From Anaerolineales bacterium (GTDB lineage: Bacteria; Chloroflexota; Anaerolineae; Anaerolineales; UBA4823), in assembly GCA_026415275.1 (NCBI GenBank), contig JAOAHK010000032.1, positions 1 through 12,776 of the forward strand: a stretch of 12,776 nt of DNA. Direction: 5' to 3'. Below the pieces are notes generated by a model. The model did not search any database. It saw nothing but the letters and a program-made list of their open reading frames with translations, and was not told the DNA's origin. A program made the position numbers and the translations under genes. Below are positions 1-7,931 of this stretch, one piece after another (within the stretch, counting starts at the first letter, position 1; the number at the start of each line of letters is the position of its first letter).

Positions 1-107
1 GCCGGATTCCTTGGGAGGATATTGTTGGGTTCAAAGTTTACCCGGTCGCAGGTCAAAAACAGTTGGTGATCGAGGTCCTTGATCCCCAGAAATACGTCAA
101 GCGATAA
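1..107 (+). CDS. C-terminal fragment of a small STM3941-like protein (5' end outside window)
   Basis: Reading from base 3, an open frame of 34 codons ends in TAA at 105-107. The peptide contains IPWEDIVGF, then a beta-strand-like stretch GQKQLVIEVLDP, and ends QKYVKR. The order 'I-P-W-E-D-I ... hydrophobic strand ... D-P-x-K-Y' resembles the C-terminus of the STM3941-type family, small proteins with an N-terminal membrane hairpin and a PH-like fold whose function is unknown. The start and any membrane part lie outside the window, so the family call rests on a short tail. The gene converges on the moxR operon, and its last codons overlap, in antisense, the DUF58-like remnant at 53-187. No terminator hairpin is visible after the stop. 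I am fairly sure the frame is coding and much less sure of the family. Confidence 0.5.
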   Translation, partial: RIPWEDIVGFKVYPVAGQKQLVIEVLDPQKYVKR

Positions 108-187
108 TAAAAAGATGCCCCGCTGATCATCCCCGCCAAAAGACAGAAGAGAAACAGACCAAGAACAACTTTTTGAGGCGTATTCAT
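53..187 (-). pseudogene. Truncated DUF58-like N-terminus downstream of moxR
   Basis: An ATG at 187-185 overlaps the moxR stop as ATGA, the typical coupling between moxR and the following gene. The frame runs 44 codons to TGA at 55-53. It encodes a short polar start, one hydrophobic segment (about residues 7-25) and then FYYRLTYFWG. That pattern, a hydrophobic helix followed by '(F/Y)YRL.Y', is what the N-terminus of DUF58 proteins looks like, and DUF58 genes usually follow moxR. After about residue 35 the resemblance stops: the last nine residues are simply the antisense of the plus-strand gene ending at 107. A normal DUF58 protein has roughly 300-400 residues with a VWA-like domain, and none of that is present. 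Alternatives are a genuine small single-span membrane protein or an assembly junction. The coupling is seen directly; the DUF58 identity is inferred. Confidence 0.5.
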
Positions 188-1149
188 CCTATCCTTCGCA
201 TTGGATCGCCTCCGGGAACAGCTACATTGTTCAGAGCTTCGAGGATGACATCTCTCTCATTATAGTCACGCAACTTTGAGGCGGGAGCTAAGATCAAACG
301 ATGGCTCAAAACCTCCGGGGCTAAATCTTTAATATCGTCAGGCAAAACATAATCTCTGCCTTCCATTGCTGCCTTCGCCTGTCCCGCCCGTGCAAGGGCA
401 AGGCTGCCACGCGGACTAGAGCCTAAATATACATTGGGTTGGTTGCGAGTGTAGCGAATTAGTGTGACAACATAACGCTTGACTGCTGTCGAGAGATACA
501 CCCGTCTAATCGTCTCTTGGATTTCAATCAATTCTTGCACCGTAATGATGGATTCCAAAGTGTTTATCGGATGTTGATATTGCTGATCATCCAAGATGCG
601 CATCTCATCTTCCAAACTCGGATAGCCAATCCGAATGCGCATGAAAAAACGGTCTAACTGGGCTTCGGGTAAAGGAAACGTCCCCTCGTACTCGATTGGA
701 TTTTGGGTTGCCATGACCATAAAAGGGGAAGGTAAAAAGCGAGTTACCCCATCTATTGTAACCTGTCGCTCTTCCATTGCTTCCAGGAGAGCAGCTTGGG
801 TCTTGGGTGTGGCGCGATTGATTTCATCAGCTAAGATAATTTGAGAAAATATCGGTCCCGGACGAAATTCAAATTGGCGGGTTTCCTGATTGAAGATTGA
901 AACGCCGGTAATATCGCTCGGCAACATATCGGGAGTAAACTGAATGCGGCTGAAGCTCAAGCCCACCGTTTTAGCCAAACTGCGCGCCAACATAGTTTTT
1001 CCCACACCAGGCACATCTTCGATCAAGAGATGCCCTTGACAGAACAAACTAATCAATGCCAACTTAACCGGTCGGTGTTTTCCTACAATAACCTTGCCGA
1101 TGTTCTCAATCATCCGCTCCGTCAGCGGATTGATTTCTGTAATCTCCAT
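184..1149 (-). CDS. MoxR-family AAA+ ATPase
   Basis: A cytoplasmic AAA+ ATPase of the MoxR class (AAA_3), 321 residues, the usual length. These are thought to act as chaperones that insert cofactors or remodel partners, often von Willebrand A (VWA) or DUF58 proteins encoded next door. Visible motifs: Walker A PGVGKT (residues 47-52), Walker B ILADEINR (105-112), sensor 1 ATQNP (147-151), LDRFF with the candidate arginine finger (165-169), and GSSPRGS near residue 245 as the sensor 2 region. The C-terminal lid helices follow to the end. The start is supported by AAGGAGC five bases upstream and by strong similarity from the first residues ('[10 protein letters not shown]'). It is the fifth gene of the leftward operon, 12 bases after the YDGQF membrane protein gene. 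Its expected DUF58 partner is broken, so its client is unclear. The family is certain; the specific role is unknown. Confidence 0.95.
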   Translation of the reverse strand: MEITEINPLTERMIENIGKVIVGKHRPVKLALISLFCQGHLLIEDVPGVGKTMLARSLAKTVGLSFSRIQFTPDMLPSDITGVSIFNQETRQFEFRPGPIFSQIILADEINRATPKTQAALLEAMEERQVTIDGVTRFLPSPFMVMATQNPIEYEGTFPLPEAQLDRFFMRIRIGYPSLEDEMRILDDQQYQHPINTLESIITVQELIEIQETIRRVYLSTAVKRYVVTLIRYTRNQPNVYLGSSPRGSLALARAGQAKAAMEGRDYVLPDDIKDLAPEVLSHRLILAPASKLRDYNERDVILEALNNVAVPGGDPMRRIG

Positions 1150-1153
1150 CTTT

Positions 1154-1160
1154 GCTCCTT
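1154..1160 (-). promoter_or_regulatory. Strong ribosome binding site for moxR
   Basis: On the minus strand the 12-base gap between the upstream stop and the moxR ATG contains AAGGAGC, with AGGAG five bases before the start. It is one of the clearest Shine-Dalgarno sequences in the window. The membrane-protein genes upstream mostly lack one and overlap instead, so moxR may be translated independently of them. Confidence 0.8.
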
Positions 1161-1161
1161 T

Positions 1162-2262
1162 TCAACGGAACAGGAATACATTGTACACCACCCAGAGAGG
1201 GAGATAGCGTAGTAATCTAGAATAGTTTCCCTTAGCTACAAATAGAAGAAAAGCAAGAACAAAACCCACCGAAAGACGCAAAATTCCTCCTGTCTCACGG
1301 TACGTCGAAAAAGGCAGAAAGAACATCACAAGGCTATTCAAGAATAAAGACAACGTTATGATGTCCCATTTGCTGCGCAGAAGTTCTCGCAAAGAGACCC
1401 AAGCTCCCCAAACCGACGGGATAACAACCAAAGGAGCAAAAACAACAAGCATTGCCAGAAAATATATCCAATTGTAATTGGCTATGCGCAACAACCCCAT
1501 GAAGGGTATCCATTCAAATCCTGTCGAGTTTGCTCCACCGCTTCCAATTCCCATCTTTCCAAAGGTCCACCACAGCCAAATCTGCCAAATACAAAAGGGA
1601 AGAAAGCTTCCCACGGCTAAAATTCCACTACCTTTCCACTCTCGCTGAATCAAAAGCGAAAACAGGATCGCCCCTCCAAACACCACCGTCACTTCTTTCG
1701 CTAAAAACGCCATCAATATCCAAATTGCAACAAGCCAATACTTTTTCTTTAGATAGGCATAGATAGCTACTGCAACACACCCATACGCCAATGGTTCAGG
1801 CAAAGCTACCCGAATGGCAAGCAATGAGCCAGCATTCAAACCATACACCAACGCTATAAAGGGGTTTTGCCCTAGTTCAGATATGATCTTAGCTACATAA
1901 GCCACCCCAAGCACCTGTCCCAGTAACGGAAAGAAAACCAGCCAATAAGGAATTAACTTCTGATTTCCAAATGAAAAAATTCTAGCAAGGATGGGTAACA
2001 AGATTCGTTGATAGCGATACGCCGGCACATCCAAATGGGGTCGCACACTTTGCGGATTTGGGTCTAAGGCGATATAGTATCCAAATTGACCATCATATCC
2101 CTCACTCCCTTGTGGATCTCCCTCAGAAAATCGTGTCCCAATCACAATAAATTTGAGAATATCTCCTTCAACCTTGACTAGGGTCAACGCAACAAACCCT
2201 AAACACAAGCAAAGAGTGACTAAGACGGGACTCCACCACCGATTTCGTATCTTATCGGTCAT
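1162..2262 (-). CDS. Multispanning membrane protein with YDGQF motif, GT-C-like
   Basis: A 366-residue integral membrane protein with an N-terminal helix (about 13-30), a polar extracytoplasmic loop (31-80), and about nine further hydrophobic segments. The loop carries EGYDGQFGYYIALDP (residues 54-68) and then LDVPAYRYQRILLP (77-90). The 'YDGQF.Y...P ... D.PAYRYQRIL.P' signature is shared by a widespread, poorly studied family of bacterial membrane proteins annotated around cell-surface glycopolymer formation. An acidic residue in the first outer loop is typical of GT-C glycosyltransferases that use lipid-linked sugars, and D57 is the candidate here. Substrate and acceptor are unknown. The start overlaps the end of the YfhO gene by 11 bases, which implies coupling; a weak GGGTAAG precedes it. 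moxR follows after 12 bases. The membrane topology is clear; the enzymatic role is inferred. Confidence 0.75.
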   Translation of the reverse strand: MTDKIRNRWWSPVLVTLCLCLGFVALTLVKVEGDILKFIVIGTRFSEGDPQGSEGYDGQFGYYIALDPNPQSVRPHLDVPAYRYQRILLPILARIFSFGNQKLIPYWLVFFPLLGQVLGVAYVAKIISELGQNPFIALVYGLNAGSLLAIRVALPEPLAYGCVAVAIYAYLKKKYWLVAIWILMAFLAKEVTVVFGGAILFSLLIQREWKGSGILAVGSFLPFCIWQIWLWWTFGKMGIGSGGANSTGFEWIPFMGLLRIANYNWIYFLAMLVVFAPLVVIPSVWGAWVSLRELLRSKWDIITLSLFLNSLVMFFLPFSTYRETGGILRLSVGFVLAFLLFVAKGNYSRLLRYLPLWVVYNVFLFR

Positions 2263-4684
2263 TATTCTTACCCAAACATCGATAGATAATCAGTGTTATC
2301 AACGAAAAAATGCTTAAGATCGCGCCCAAACGAAAAGAGAATGGCTGGTACCGAAACTCCACAATGTTCGTTCCCTCATCCACATACACCGCTCGAAAAA
2401 CACTATTCGCCGCAAAGATAGTTTTTTCATCTCCATTTACCCGTACCATCCAACCAGGGTAAAAAGTGTCCTTGACAACCAACCAACCTTTTTGTTCTGT
2501 GCGCATCTCAAGCTGAATTTGGTTGGCTGTTTCGGATAAAATTTTTATAGAGTAGGAAACATCGCCTTGTGGCATGGAACACGCCTCTTTCATAAGTTCA
2601 CCGTTTGTTTCAAGAACAATCTTATTCAAGCCAATGTTAGCATCGGTCAGAACCGCATTGAGCGCTTCATTAGCCGTCCTCACTTGATTTGCGCAAGGGA
2701 AAAATTGGAATCGATCTTCCCCTCCTATAGGAGTTAATCTTACTCTTTCATCATCCACCTCAACCAAAGTTCCGACACCGCTTATCCTTAAGAGTCTTTG
2801 GTAGTTTCGTTCATCTCCTTTTTCGTGAGCCTTGTTCATAGCATCCAACCAGTTCGCAAAGCGGGCTGGAACAAATGGGTCGAAATTATTTACCATCGCC
2901 AATCTATCCAGTAAATTTAGGTTCGGTAACATGGACAGACGCAAGGAAACCCAATCATCTAAATTGCGGAACGTGTCAAAGCGGAAGTACCTCTCAAACT
3001 TCAAATCATACTCATCTTGCGAATTCATAAAAAAGCGTTGAGCGGGAGAATTAGCGTTCAAATGCCCAGGTTTCAAAGCAGAGGTCCGGAAAACATCGAT
3101 TGAGATCACCGGATTAAGACCCCACCCCATCCAGATCAAATCACCTAAAAAAAAGGCAAAAATTAATATTTTCCACCATCCTAAGAATTGAAACCTAGGC
3201 TTCCAGCTTACAATACAAGGAAGGGATAAATTTTCAGCGGATTTCAAAAGCAAAAGGATGCCAAAGATAAAACCCATTAATCCGAATTGTGTAACGGATA
3301 GCAGGATGGTCGGATAGAAACCCTGATCTTGAGAATAGATAACAAATGCGACAATCAACATCGAAAAAAAGCCCGCTGTCCCCAAACGAGTCCAATACAA
3401 GGTATGTCCTTGCGGCTTCTCCCAGAGATCAATCCCGATGGCAGTCAGAACAGTCAAACCAAACTGAGCAATCAGGGAGATCCGCGTTGGGGCTTGGAAC
3501 AAATTAAAACCTGGTATATTATCCAGCAGCCAATTATAGAAAGGTAAATTTTTTCCGAGTGCTAAAATCATTGCCAAGACACTGATCAGCCCCCAAAAGA
3601 AAACCGTCGATCTTAGGCTATCCCTCCCAAGCTTAATCGAAGAATGACTTTTCGTTTTTTGTAACACTTTTCCAATGGCACAGATACTGAGCAGCACAGC
3701 CATAGAGCCGCTGTAAACCGCATCCTCCCAATAGTTTGCATACCCCCAATAATTCCCATGCGCTGGATTACCAAAAAAGTTTGGCATCAGCATCGTTAGA
3801 AACCGCCAAGGCCAAAAAGAATAGGTCAAGCCAATCTCCCTATCAATACCTACACTCCGCTGCGAGTTTAGTAAGTACTCCCCGGTTGGAATTAACTGAG
3901 CAGCAGCGACAAGGATTGTCCAACCCACTGCGCTGCCCCATCGTACGATATTCTTCCCAACCGTCTCCCATGTGTCACGCCATCCACTTTTGGGGGCAAT
4001 TAGGCTTTGCCAAACCACCCACGCAGTAGTTGCCCAAAGAATATACCAACTGGTCTGGGCATGTCCAGCCAATAAATTCATGGTAATTACTACAATTAGC
4101 CAAAAAAGATTTTTCCGTCTCTCATTCCTAGCAGACAGAATCGACCGCTGAGCTGACAAAAGAATCCAAGGCATCCAACTTGCGGAAAATATGATTGATT
4201 GAAAGCTTGCGCGGCTCACTAAATAACCGCTCAGCCCAAATGCAATTCCCCCAACCATCTGCCCTAAATCCCTCACCCCAAGCGTTCCTAACCAACGTTT
4301 CATTCCAACCGCACAAAAGCCCAAGTGGAGAGCTATAAATATTCCTTGTCCAATTGCAGACCACGATAGCCCACCCACAGCCTCAAGAACGAGTAACCCC
4401 CAGGTAGGTGGATACAGCAACGCGGATTGATAATTTGCCAACAATGGAGCGCCCATTCCAGAATAAGGGTTCCACAAGGGAACTTCACCCCCTTTTATAA
4501 GTTCAAGAGCTAGATGACGCCAAGGGATAAATTGCAATAAGATTGTCCCCCAGAAGTGCACTTTGCCGCCAAAAATTCCCGGCGAGAATAACAAAAACGG
4601 AACGACCCAAAGGATGAATTCTTTGGGATCAATTTTCCATTTTTGTCCAATCGACCTCAAAAATGACCAAACCTTCATTTTCAT
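2252..4684 (-). CDS. YfhO-family membrane protein (GT-C-type)
   Basis: An 810-residue YfhO-family integral membrane protein, about the usual length. In Bacillus subtilis, YfhO is the GT-C enzyme that adds sugar to lipoteichoic acid from a lipid-linked donor; the acceptor here is unknown. The first outer loop reads FWGTILLQFIPW (44-55), then PLWNPYSGMGAPLLANYQ (69-86) and ALLYPP, the family hallmark. About a dozen hydrophobic helices follow to about residue 530. A polar extracytoplasmic section then ends in DTFYPGWMVRVNG, an 'N-VFRAV' strand and VEFRYQPFSFRLG, the classic YfhO C-terminal beta domain, followed by a last helix near 785-803. Many YfhO proteins have GD in place of the WGT at 45-47, so the usual loop aspartate appears absent. 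The start overlaps the preceding gene by 56 bases; a second ATG two codons in is equally possible. The partners typical of YfhO (a CsbB-like GT2 and a GtcA-like flippase) are not in the window. Confidence 0.9.
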   Translation of the reverse strand: MKMKVWSFLRSIGQKWKIDPKEFILWVVPFLLFSPGIFGGKVHFWGTILLQFIPWRHLALELIKGGEVPLWNPYSGMGAPLLANYQSALLYPPTWGLLVLEAVGGLSWSAIGQGIFIALHLGFCAVGMKRWLGTLGVRDLGQMVGGIAFGLSGYLVSRASFQSIIFSASWMPWILLSAQRSILSARNERRKNLFWLIVVITMNLLAGHAQTSWYILWATTAWVVWQSLIAPKSGWRDTWETVGKNIVRWGSAVGWTILVAAAQLIPTGEYLLNSQRSVGIDREIGLTYSFWPWRFLTMLMPNFFGNPAHGNYWGYANYWEDAVYSGSMAVLLSICAIGKVLQKTKSHSSIKLGRDSLRSTVFFWGLISVLAMILALGKNLPFYNWLLDNIPGFNLFQAPTRISLIAQFGLTVLTAIGIDLWEKPQGHTLYWTRLGTAGFFSMLIVAFVIYSQDQGFYPTILLSVTQFGLMGFIFGILLLLKSAENLSLPCIVSWKPRFQFLGWWKILIFAFFLGDLIWMGWGLNPVISIDVFRTSALKPGHLNANSPAQRFFMNSQDEYDLKFERYFRFDTFRNLDDWVSLRLSMLPNLNLLDRLAMVNNFDPFVPARFANWLDAMNKAHEKGDERNYQRLLRISGVGTLVEVDDERVRLTPIGGEDRFQFFPCANQVRTANEALNAVLTDANIGLNKIVLETNGELMKEACSMPQGDVSYSIKILSETANQIQLEMRTEQKGWLVVKDTFYPGWMVRVNGDEKTIFAANSVFRAVYVDEGTNIVEFRYQPFSFRLGAILSIFSLITLIIYRCLGKNNDR

Positions 4685-6314
4685 AAACTGCTTTCAAGTA
4701 GGTTTCCAAAGCTGGTTGCCAAGCACCTAAATTTTTCTCATTCTCTCCCCAAATCACATATTGGATTTGGTGTTGGCGAATAAAATCCCACCGAAAAACA
4801 TTAGGCGCTTGTTCTTGATAAAACTCTCTCACCTTCTCAGACAGTCTGTCGACAAATGGGCTTTCCGGACCGTGCCCAATCACCACCCGCACAAAGGCAT
4901 ACGCGGGCAGAGCATTGCTTGTCTCATAGGAAGCCAACACAATTGCATCTTTTCCTATTTCGAATCGATTCAGAGTTTCGTATCCAATGGCGTCTTGCTC
5001 TGGGATAAATATAGGCGATTTCGGAGATATGGCATTCCGGCTCCCACCCCAAATCAACAATAGAGAGGGAGGTAAAGCACAAAATAACAGCAATGACCTC
5101 AGTCCCCGCAATAGCATTGGCTTAAACTGGATCCGATCGAGCGACTCTAAGAAAGTAGTCGAAAGAAGAACAATCACCACCCACACCCCCTCAATCAATC
5201 GTCTCTGAATAGAAATTGGAGTAAGTATTAACGTTAAAGCAACACATAGCCAAACAAGCAGCAAAAGATGCTTGTCTGTTCCATCCCTCAGGACTTTATT
5301 GATCCCACCAAATACAAACGGAATAAGCCATCCATAAGACAATAAATAGAGAGAAATTGGCGCCGCAGGTAGCCGATTTTGCGCTGCCCATATCTTTAAG
5401 TAGGGATCGGTAAGAAAGCGAATACCGGTATAGGTGACAAGAGCAAGCGCCGGCGAAGAAGCCATGAATACAAAGATTATATTTCTCCAAAAACCTTTCC
5501 AATCCCTCGACTGGCTTTTCTGTAAAAATTTGCCTATGCCAATGAACACGAGATGTATCGCAATGAGAATACTTAAGATTGCTGCATGTATCGGTTGGGA
5601 TAAACCCGCACACAACCAAAAGCAACTCAACCGCCAGCTATACACAATTTTTTGTGATGTTTCCTTATCTTCCCATAAACTTATATACTCGATAATGGCA
5701 AGCAACATAAATGCCCTCGCCAAACTCAAATGGGGCAAACCATAGAGACTCAAAAACCCAAAAGCCTCTGGAGAGTAAAATTCAAGTGGCAAAACTTGGG
5801 AATTTGGGAAAAATAAAACCACCCAACCCAATCCACCGCCAAGAGTAATCAACACCAGAGCCACTTGCCGCCAAATGCTTTGGGTCAGATAATCACAAAT
5901 CAAACGATAAGTTGCAAAGATGCAAAATATCCCTGCACCAAACCGAAACCAATGGAATAATACAACTAACTGTTCATGGCTCGCTCCTCCTCCCGCCAGT
6001 TTCCCCAAAAGATAGTAGGGTAGAAACGCCAAAACGCCTTTTTGTTCCATGCTGCTATATGGACTGCGGAACAACCACTCCCCTTCCATTCCTCTGCGCA
6101 TCTTGGCGATGTAAGAATTCCCATCCTCCACACCAAAGAAGAAACCGGAAAATCTCCAAGAAGCGGCTTGGTCTTGGGGCAAAGCCTTCTGAAAAGCGAT
6201 CATGTAGGGAATCAAGGTTAACATCATGACCAATACGGCATAAACAAAAACCCATCGCCATTCGGAAGATGAAATGAGTTTATGGGATGGCTCGATAAAC
6301 CGTGACTTGAACAT
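4629..6314 (-). CDS. Multispanning membrane protein, GT-C-like, paralogue of the upstream gene
   Basis: A 561-residue integral membrane protein with an N-terminal helix (about 22-41), an outer loop containing GVEDGNSYIAKMRRGMEGEW (61-80), about ten hydrophobic helices, and a soluble C-terminal segment from about residue 440. That segment includes RVVIGHGPES, a FYQEQ stretch and a VIWGE strand. The loop and tail match the neighbouring 6280-7851 protein, so the two are tandem paralogues. The acidic 'ED-G-N' loop, many helices and an extracytoplasmic tail suggest a GT-C-type sugar transferase or a glycan-processing membrane protein; no substrate can be named. The ATG at 6314 is preferred because it gives a 35-base overlap. 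An in-frame ATG at 6404 would add 30 residues with no matching family features and a 125-base overlap. Neither start has a good ribosome binding site, so translational coupling is likely. The 3' end overlaps the YfhO start. Confidence 0.75.
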   Translation of the reverse strand: MFKSRFIEPSHKLISSSEWRWVFVYAVLVMMLTLIPYMIAFQKALPQDQAASWRFSGFFFGVEDGNSYIAKMRRGMEGEWLFRSPYSSMEQKGVLAFLPYYLLGKLAGGGASHEQLVVLFHWFRFGAGIFCIFATYRLICDYLTQSIWRQVALVLITLGGGLGWVVLFFPNSQVLPLEFYSPEAFGFLSLYGLPHLSLARAFMLLAIIEYISLWEDKETSQKIVYSWRLSCFWLCAGLSQPIHAAILSILIAIHLVFIGIGKFLQKSQSRDWKGFWRNIIFVFMASSPALALVTYTGIRFLTDPYLKIWAAQNRLPAAPISLYLLSYGWLIPFVFGGINKVLRDGTDKHLLLLVWLCVALTLILTPISIQRRLIEGVWVVIVLLSTTFLESLDRIQFKPMLLRGLRSLLLFCALPPSLLLIWGGSRNAISPKSPIFIPEQDAIGYETLNRFEIGKDAIVLASYETSNALPAYAFVRVVIGHGPESPFVDRLSEKVREFYQEQAPNVFRWDFIRQHQIQYVIWGENEKNLGAWQPALETYLKAVYENEGLVIFEVDWTKMEN

Positions 6315-7851
6315 TGTAATAACCAATCGGGTATGTGTTCTCCAAATAGTCTTGCATCTCAACAGTAGAGATGTCTCGCTCTCGAATACCCCATAAGATG
6401 ACATCTACAGAATAATCTGCGAGAAAAGTTTTTAGCTCTTGTTGAGACATTTGACCGCGATAAAATTTTTCGACCAAGTTTTTTCTCTCAGTAGCATAAA
6501 TGCTCTCGAAGGGGTGTCCATAAACAACCCGCAATCCGGTCCAAGCTGGAATAAAGCTTCCACTTGCCGGAGCAGCAAGAACGACCGAATCCTTGGGCAA
6601 GTGCCCTTCCAGCCAACGAAAGGCTTCGACTTCTTCTCGATAGAGAAAAATTGTACTATCCCGTTGGCGAATCGCCTGAAAAGTGACCAGAAGGATTACA
6701 AGATTGGACACCAACGATAGCGCAAGCGATAACCTAAGCCATAATGCAAAAGGATTGCTTTTTGACTGCACTTTACGGCTTTTCTCAATCCCTTGAAATG
6801 CAAACATGGCCAGGGCAACCAACGGAATATATAGTCCAATGAGAAAGCGACGTTGCAGAGGCGAAGGTAAATACACCAAAATCAACGAAACAATTACCCA
6901 TATGGTTGGGATTGAGTATCGGGTATCATTTAGTCTATGTCCTCTGACCATCCCCCAAATTGCCCAAACCGCAAGCGGGAGATATCCAATGAAAAGTTCC
7001 CCCAAATTAGGAGATGGTGTCACATTCTGTCGATTCCACTCGAATAGCACAAGATCGTGGCGGGTAATCCAAAACTGATAGGCTAAAAAAGGTATTCCCC
7101 CCAACCCAAAAACCATCAATTTTAAGAAAATCATCCTTTGACTTAATGCATCCGCTCTTGGGTAAGAAAGCAGGAAATAGCTCCCCAAAACGATGCTAGT
7201 GATTATCCAAGCAAATGGAGAGAGATTTGCTAGAGCCACTCCAGAAAATAAGGCAATCCAGAGATTTCTTGGTCGCTCTAATTCTTTTTGCGACAGCGTC
7301 AACGTCCAAACCATTATAGCCATTGCGAAAGGAAAATGGGGATTGGCAAACGCCGAAAGGAAAACATAACCCTCAGCAATCCAGAAATCAGGCGGAAACC
7401 CTCCAAAAGGAACTACCAACCAGCCTAATCCAGCTCCAAACATCGTCCAAAAAATAGCAAACTCAATAATTTTTCTGTCGTCAAATAGCCATTGAAAAAA
7501 ATTTTTTACCGCCAATAACAAAACTAAGCAAGCCAAGAGACGTGCTAGGTGATAAGTTGTCAATAAATCTAGATGCAAAATCTTACTGGTATGTCCTAAA
7601 AATAAATAAAAAACAAACAAGAAAGCTGGCTGGTTTTTCTCCGGGCTATAAGTCAGCTCAAATAACCACTTTCCCTCCCAACCCTGGCGCATTTTGGATA
7701 AATACGTATTCCCGTCCAAGGGATTAAACAAAAATCCACCAAACATCAAAAATTGATTAGAGTGCCAATCAGCATATTCATAGGGGAATTGAGTCAAAAA
7801 TATCAGGAGAAGCAAGATGAAAAGCAAGAAGCGGTTGTGCTTTTGATCCAT
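6280..7851 (-). CDS. Multispanning membrane protein, GT-C-like, first gene of the leftward operon
   Basis: An integral membrane protein of 523 residues from the ATG at 7851, or 525 from a TTG at 7857. It has an N-terminal helix, an outer loop with LDGNTYLSKMRQGWEGKWLF (residues 47-66 in the longer numbering), about ten hydrophobic helices, and a C-terminal extracytoplasmic part with RVVYGHPFES, a FYRGQ stretch and DVILWG. The 'DGN(S/T)Y..KMR.G.EG.WLF' loop and the 'RVV.GH..ES' tail are shared with the next gene, so the pair arose by duplication. The conserved loop aspartate (D48) would be the candidate GT-C catalytic or metal-binding residue. Whether it transfers sugars is inference from architecture and operon context (YfhO, YDGQF protein). 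No Shine-Dalgarno sequence precedes it. The promoter-like element just upstream would give a very short leader. This appears to be the promoter-proximal gene. Confidence 0.75.
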   Translation of the reverse strand: MDQKHNRFLLFILLLLIFLTQFPYEYADWHSNQFLMFGGFLFNPLDGNTYLSKMRQGWEGKWLFELTYSPEKNQPAFLFVFYLFLGHTSKILHLDLLTTYHLARLLACLVLLLAVKNFFQWLFDDRKIIEFAIFWTMFGAGLGWLVVPFGGFPPDFWIAEGYVFLSAFANPHFPFAMAIMVWTLTLSQKELERPRNLWIALFSGVALANLSPFAWIITSIVLGSYFLLSYPRADALSQRMIFLKLMVFGLGGIPFLAYQFWITRHDLVLFEWNRQNVTPSPNLGELFIGYLPLAVWAIWGMVRGHRLNDTRYSIPTIWVIVSLILVYLPSPLQRRFLIGLYIPLVALAMFAFQGIEKSRKVQSKSNPFALWLRLSLALSLVSNLVILLVTFQAIRQRDSTIFLYREEVEAFRWLEGHLPKDSVVLAAPASGSFIPAWTGLRVVYGHPFESIYATERKNLVEKFYRGQMSQQELKTFLADYSVDVILWGIRERDISTVEMQDYLENTYPIGYYNVQVTVYRAIP

Positions 7852-7863
7852 GGACAATGTTTC

Positions 7864-7893
7864 AATATAATGAACGAGCTATGCTTATTGTAC
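7864..7893 (-). promoter_or_regulatory. Weak promoter-like element for the leftward membrane-protein operon
   Basis: On the minus strand TATATT (7869-7864) sits 12 bases upstream of the ATG at 7851, and the expected start site is near 7857. About 17 bases further upstream the sequence is only TACAAT or similar, a poor -35. Any leader would be six bases or fewer, consistent with the missing ribosome binding site. It is supported mainly by position, as this is the only intergenic space ahead of a long co-directional operon. Confidence 0.35.
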
Positions 7894-7899
7894 TCGCAG

Positions 7900-7919
7900 A
7901 TTTTCCTCCACGTGAAAAT
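7900..7919. repeat. Short inverted repeat between divergent promoters
   Basis: ATTTTC (7900-7905) and GAAAAT (7914-7919) form a perfect 6-base inverted repeat separated by 8 bases. It lies between the two divergent promoter elements, where an operator would be expected. Arms this short and AT-rich can easily occur by chance, and no regulator gene is adjacent. Confidence 0.25.
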
Positions 7920-7931
7920 GAATATTTCCCC

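Noticed and set aside
5296..6261. Several 70-110 codon frames on both strands within the 561-residue membrane protein
   Set aside because: They are alternate-frame shadows of a clear membrane protein and have cysteine-rich or random composition.
6315..6404. Extended 30-residue N-terminus for the second membrane protein
   Set aside because: It would overlap the preceding gene by 125 bases, has no ribosome binding site, and the added residues have no counterpart in the paralogue.
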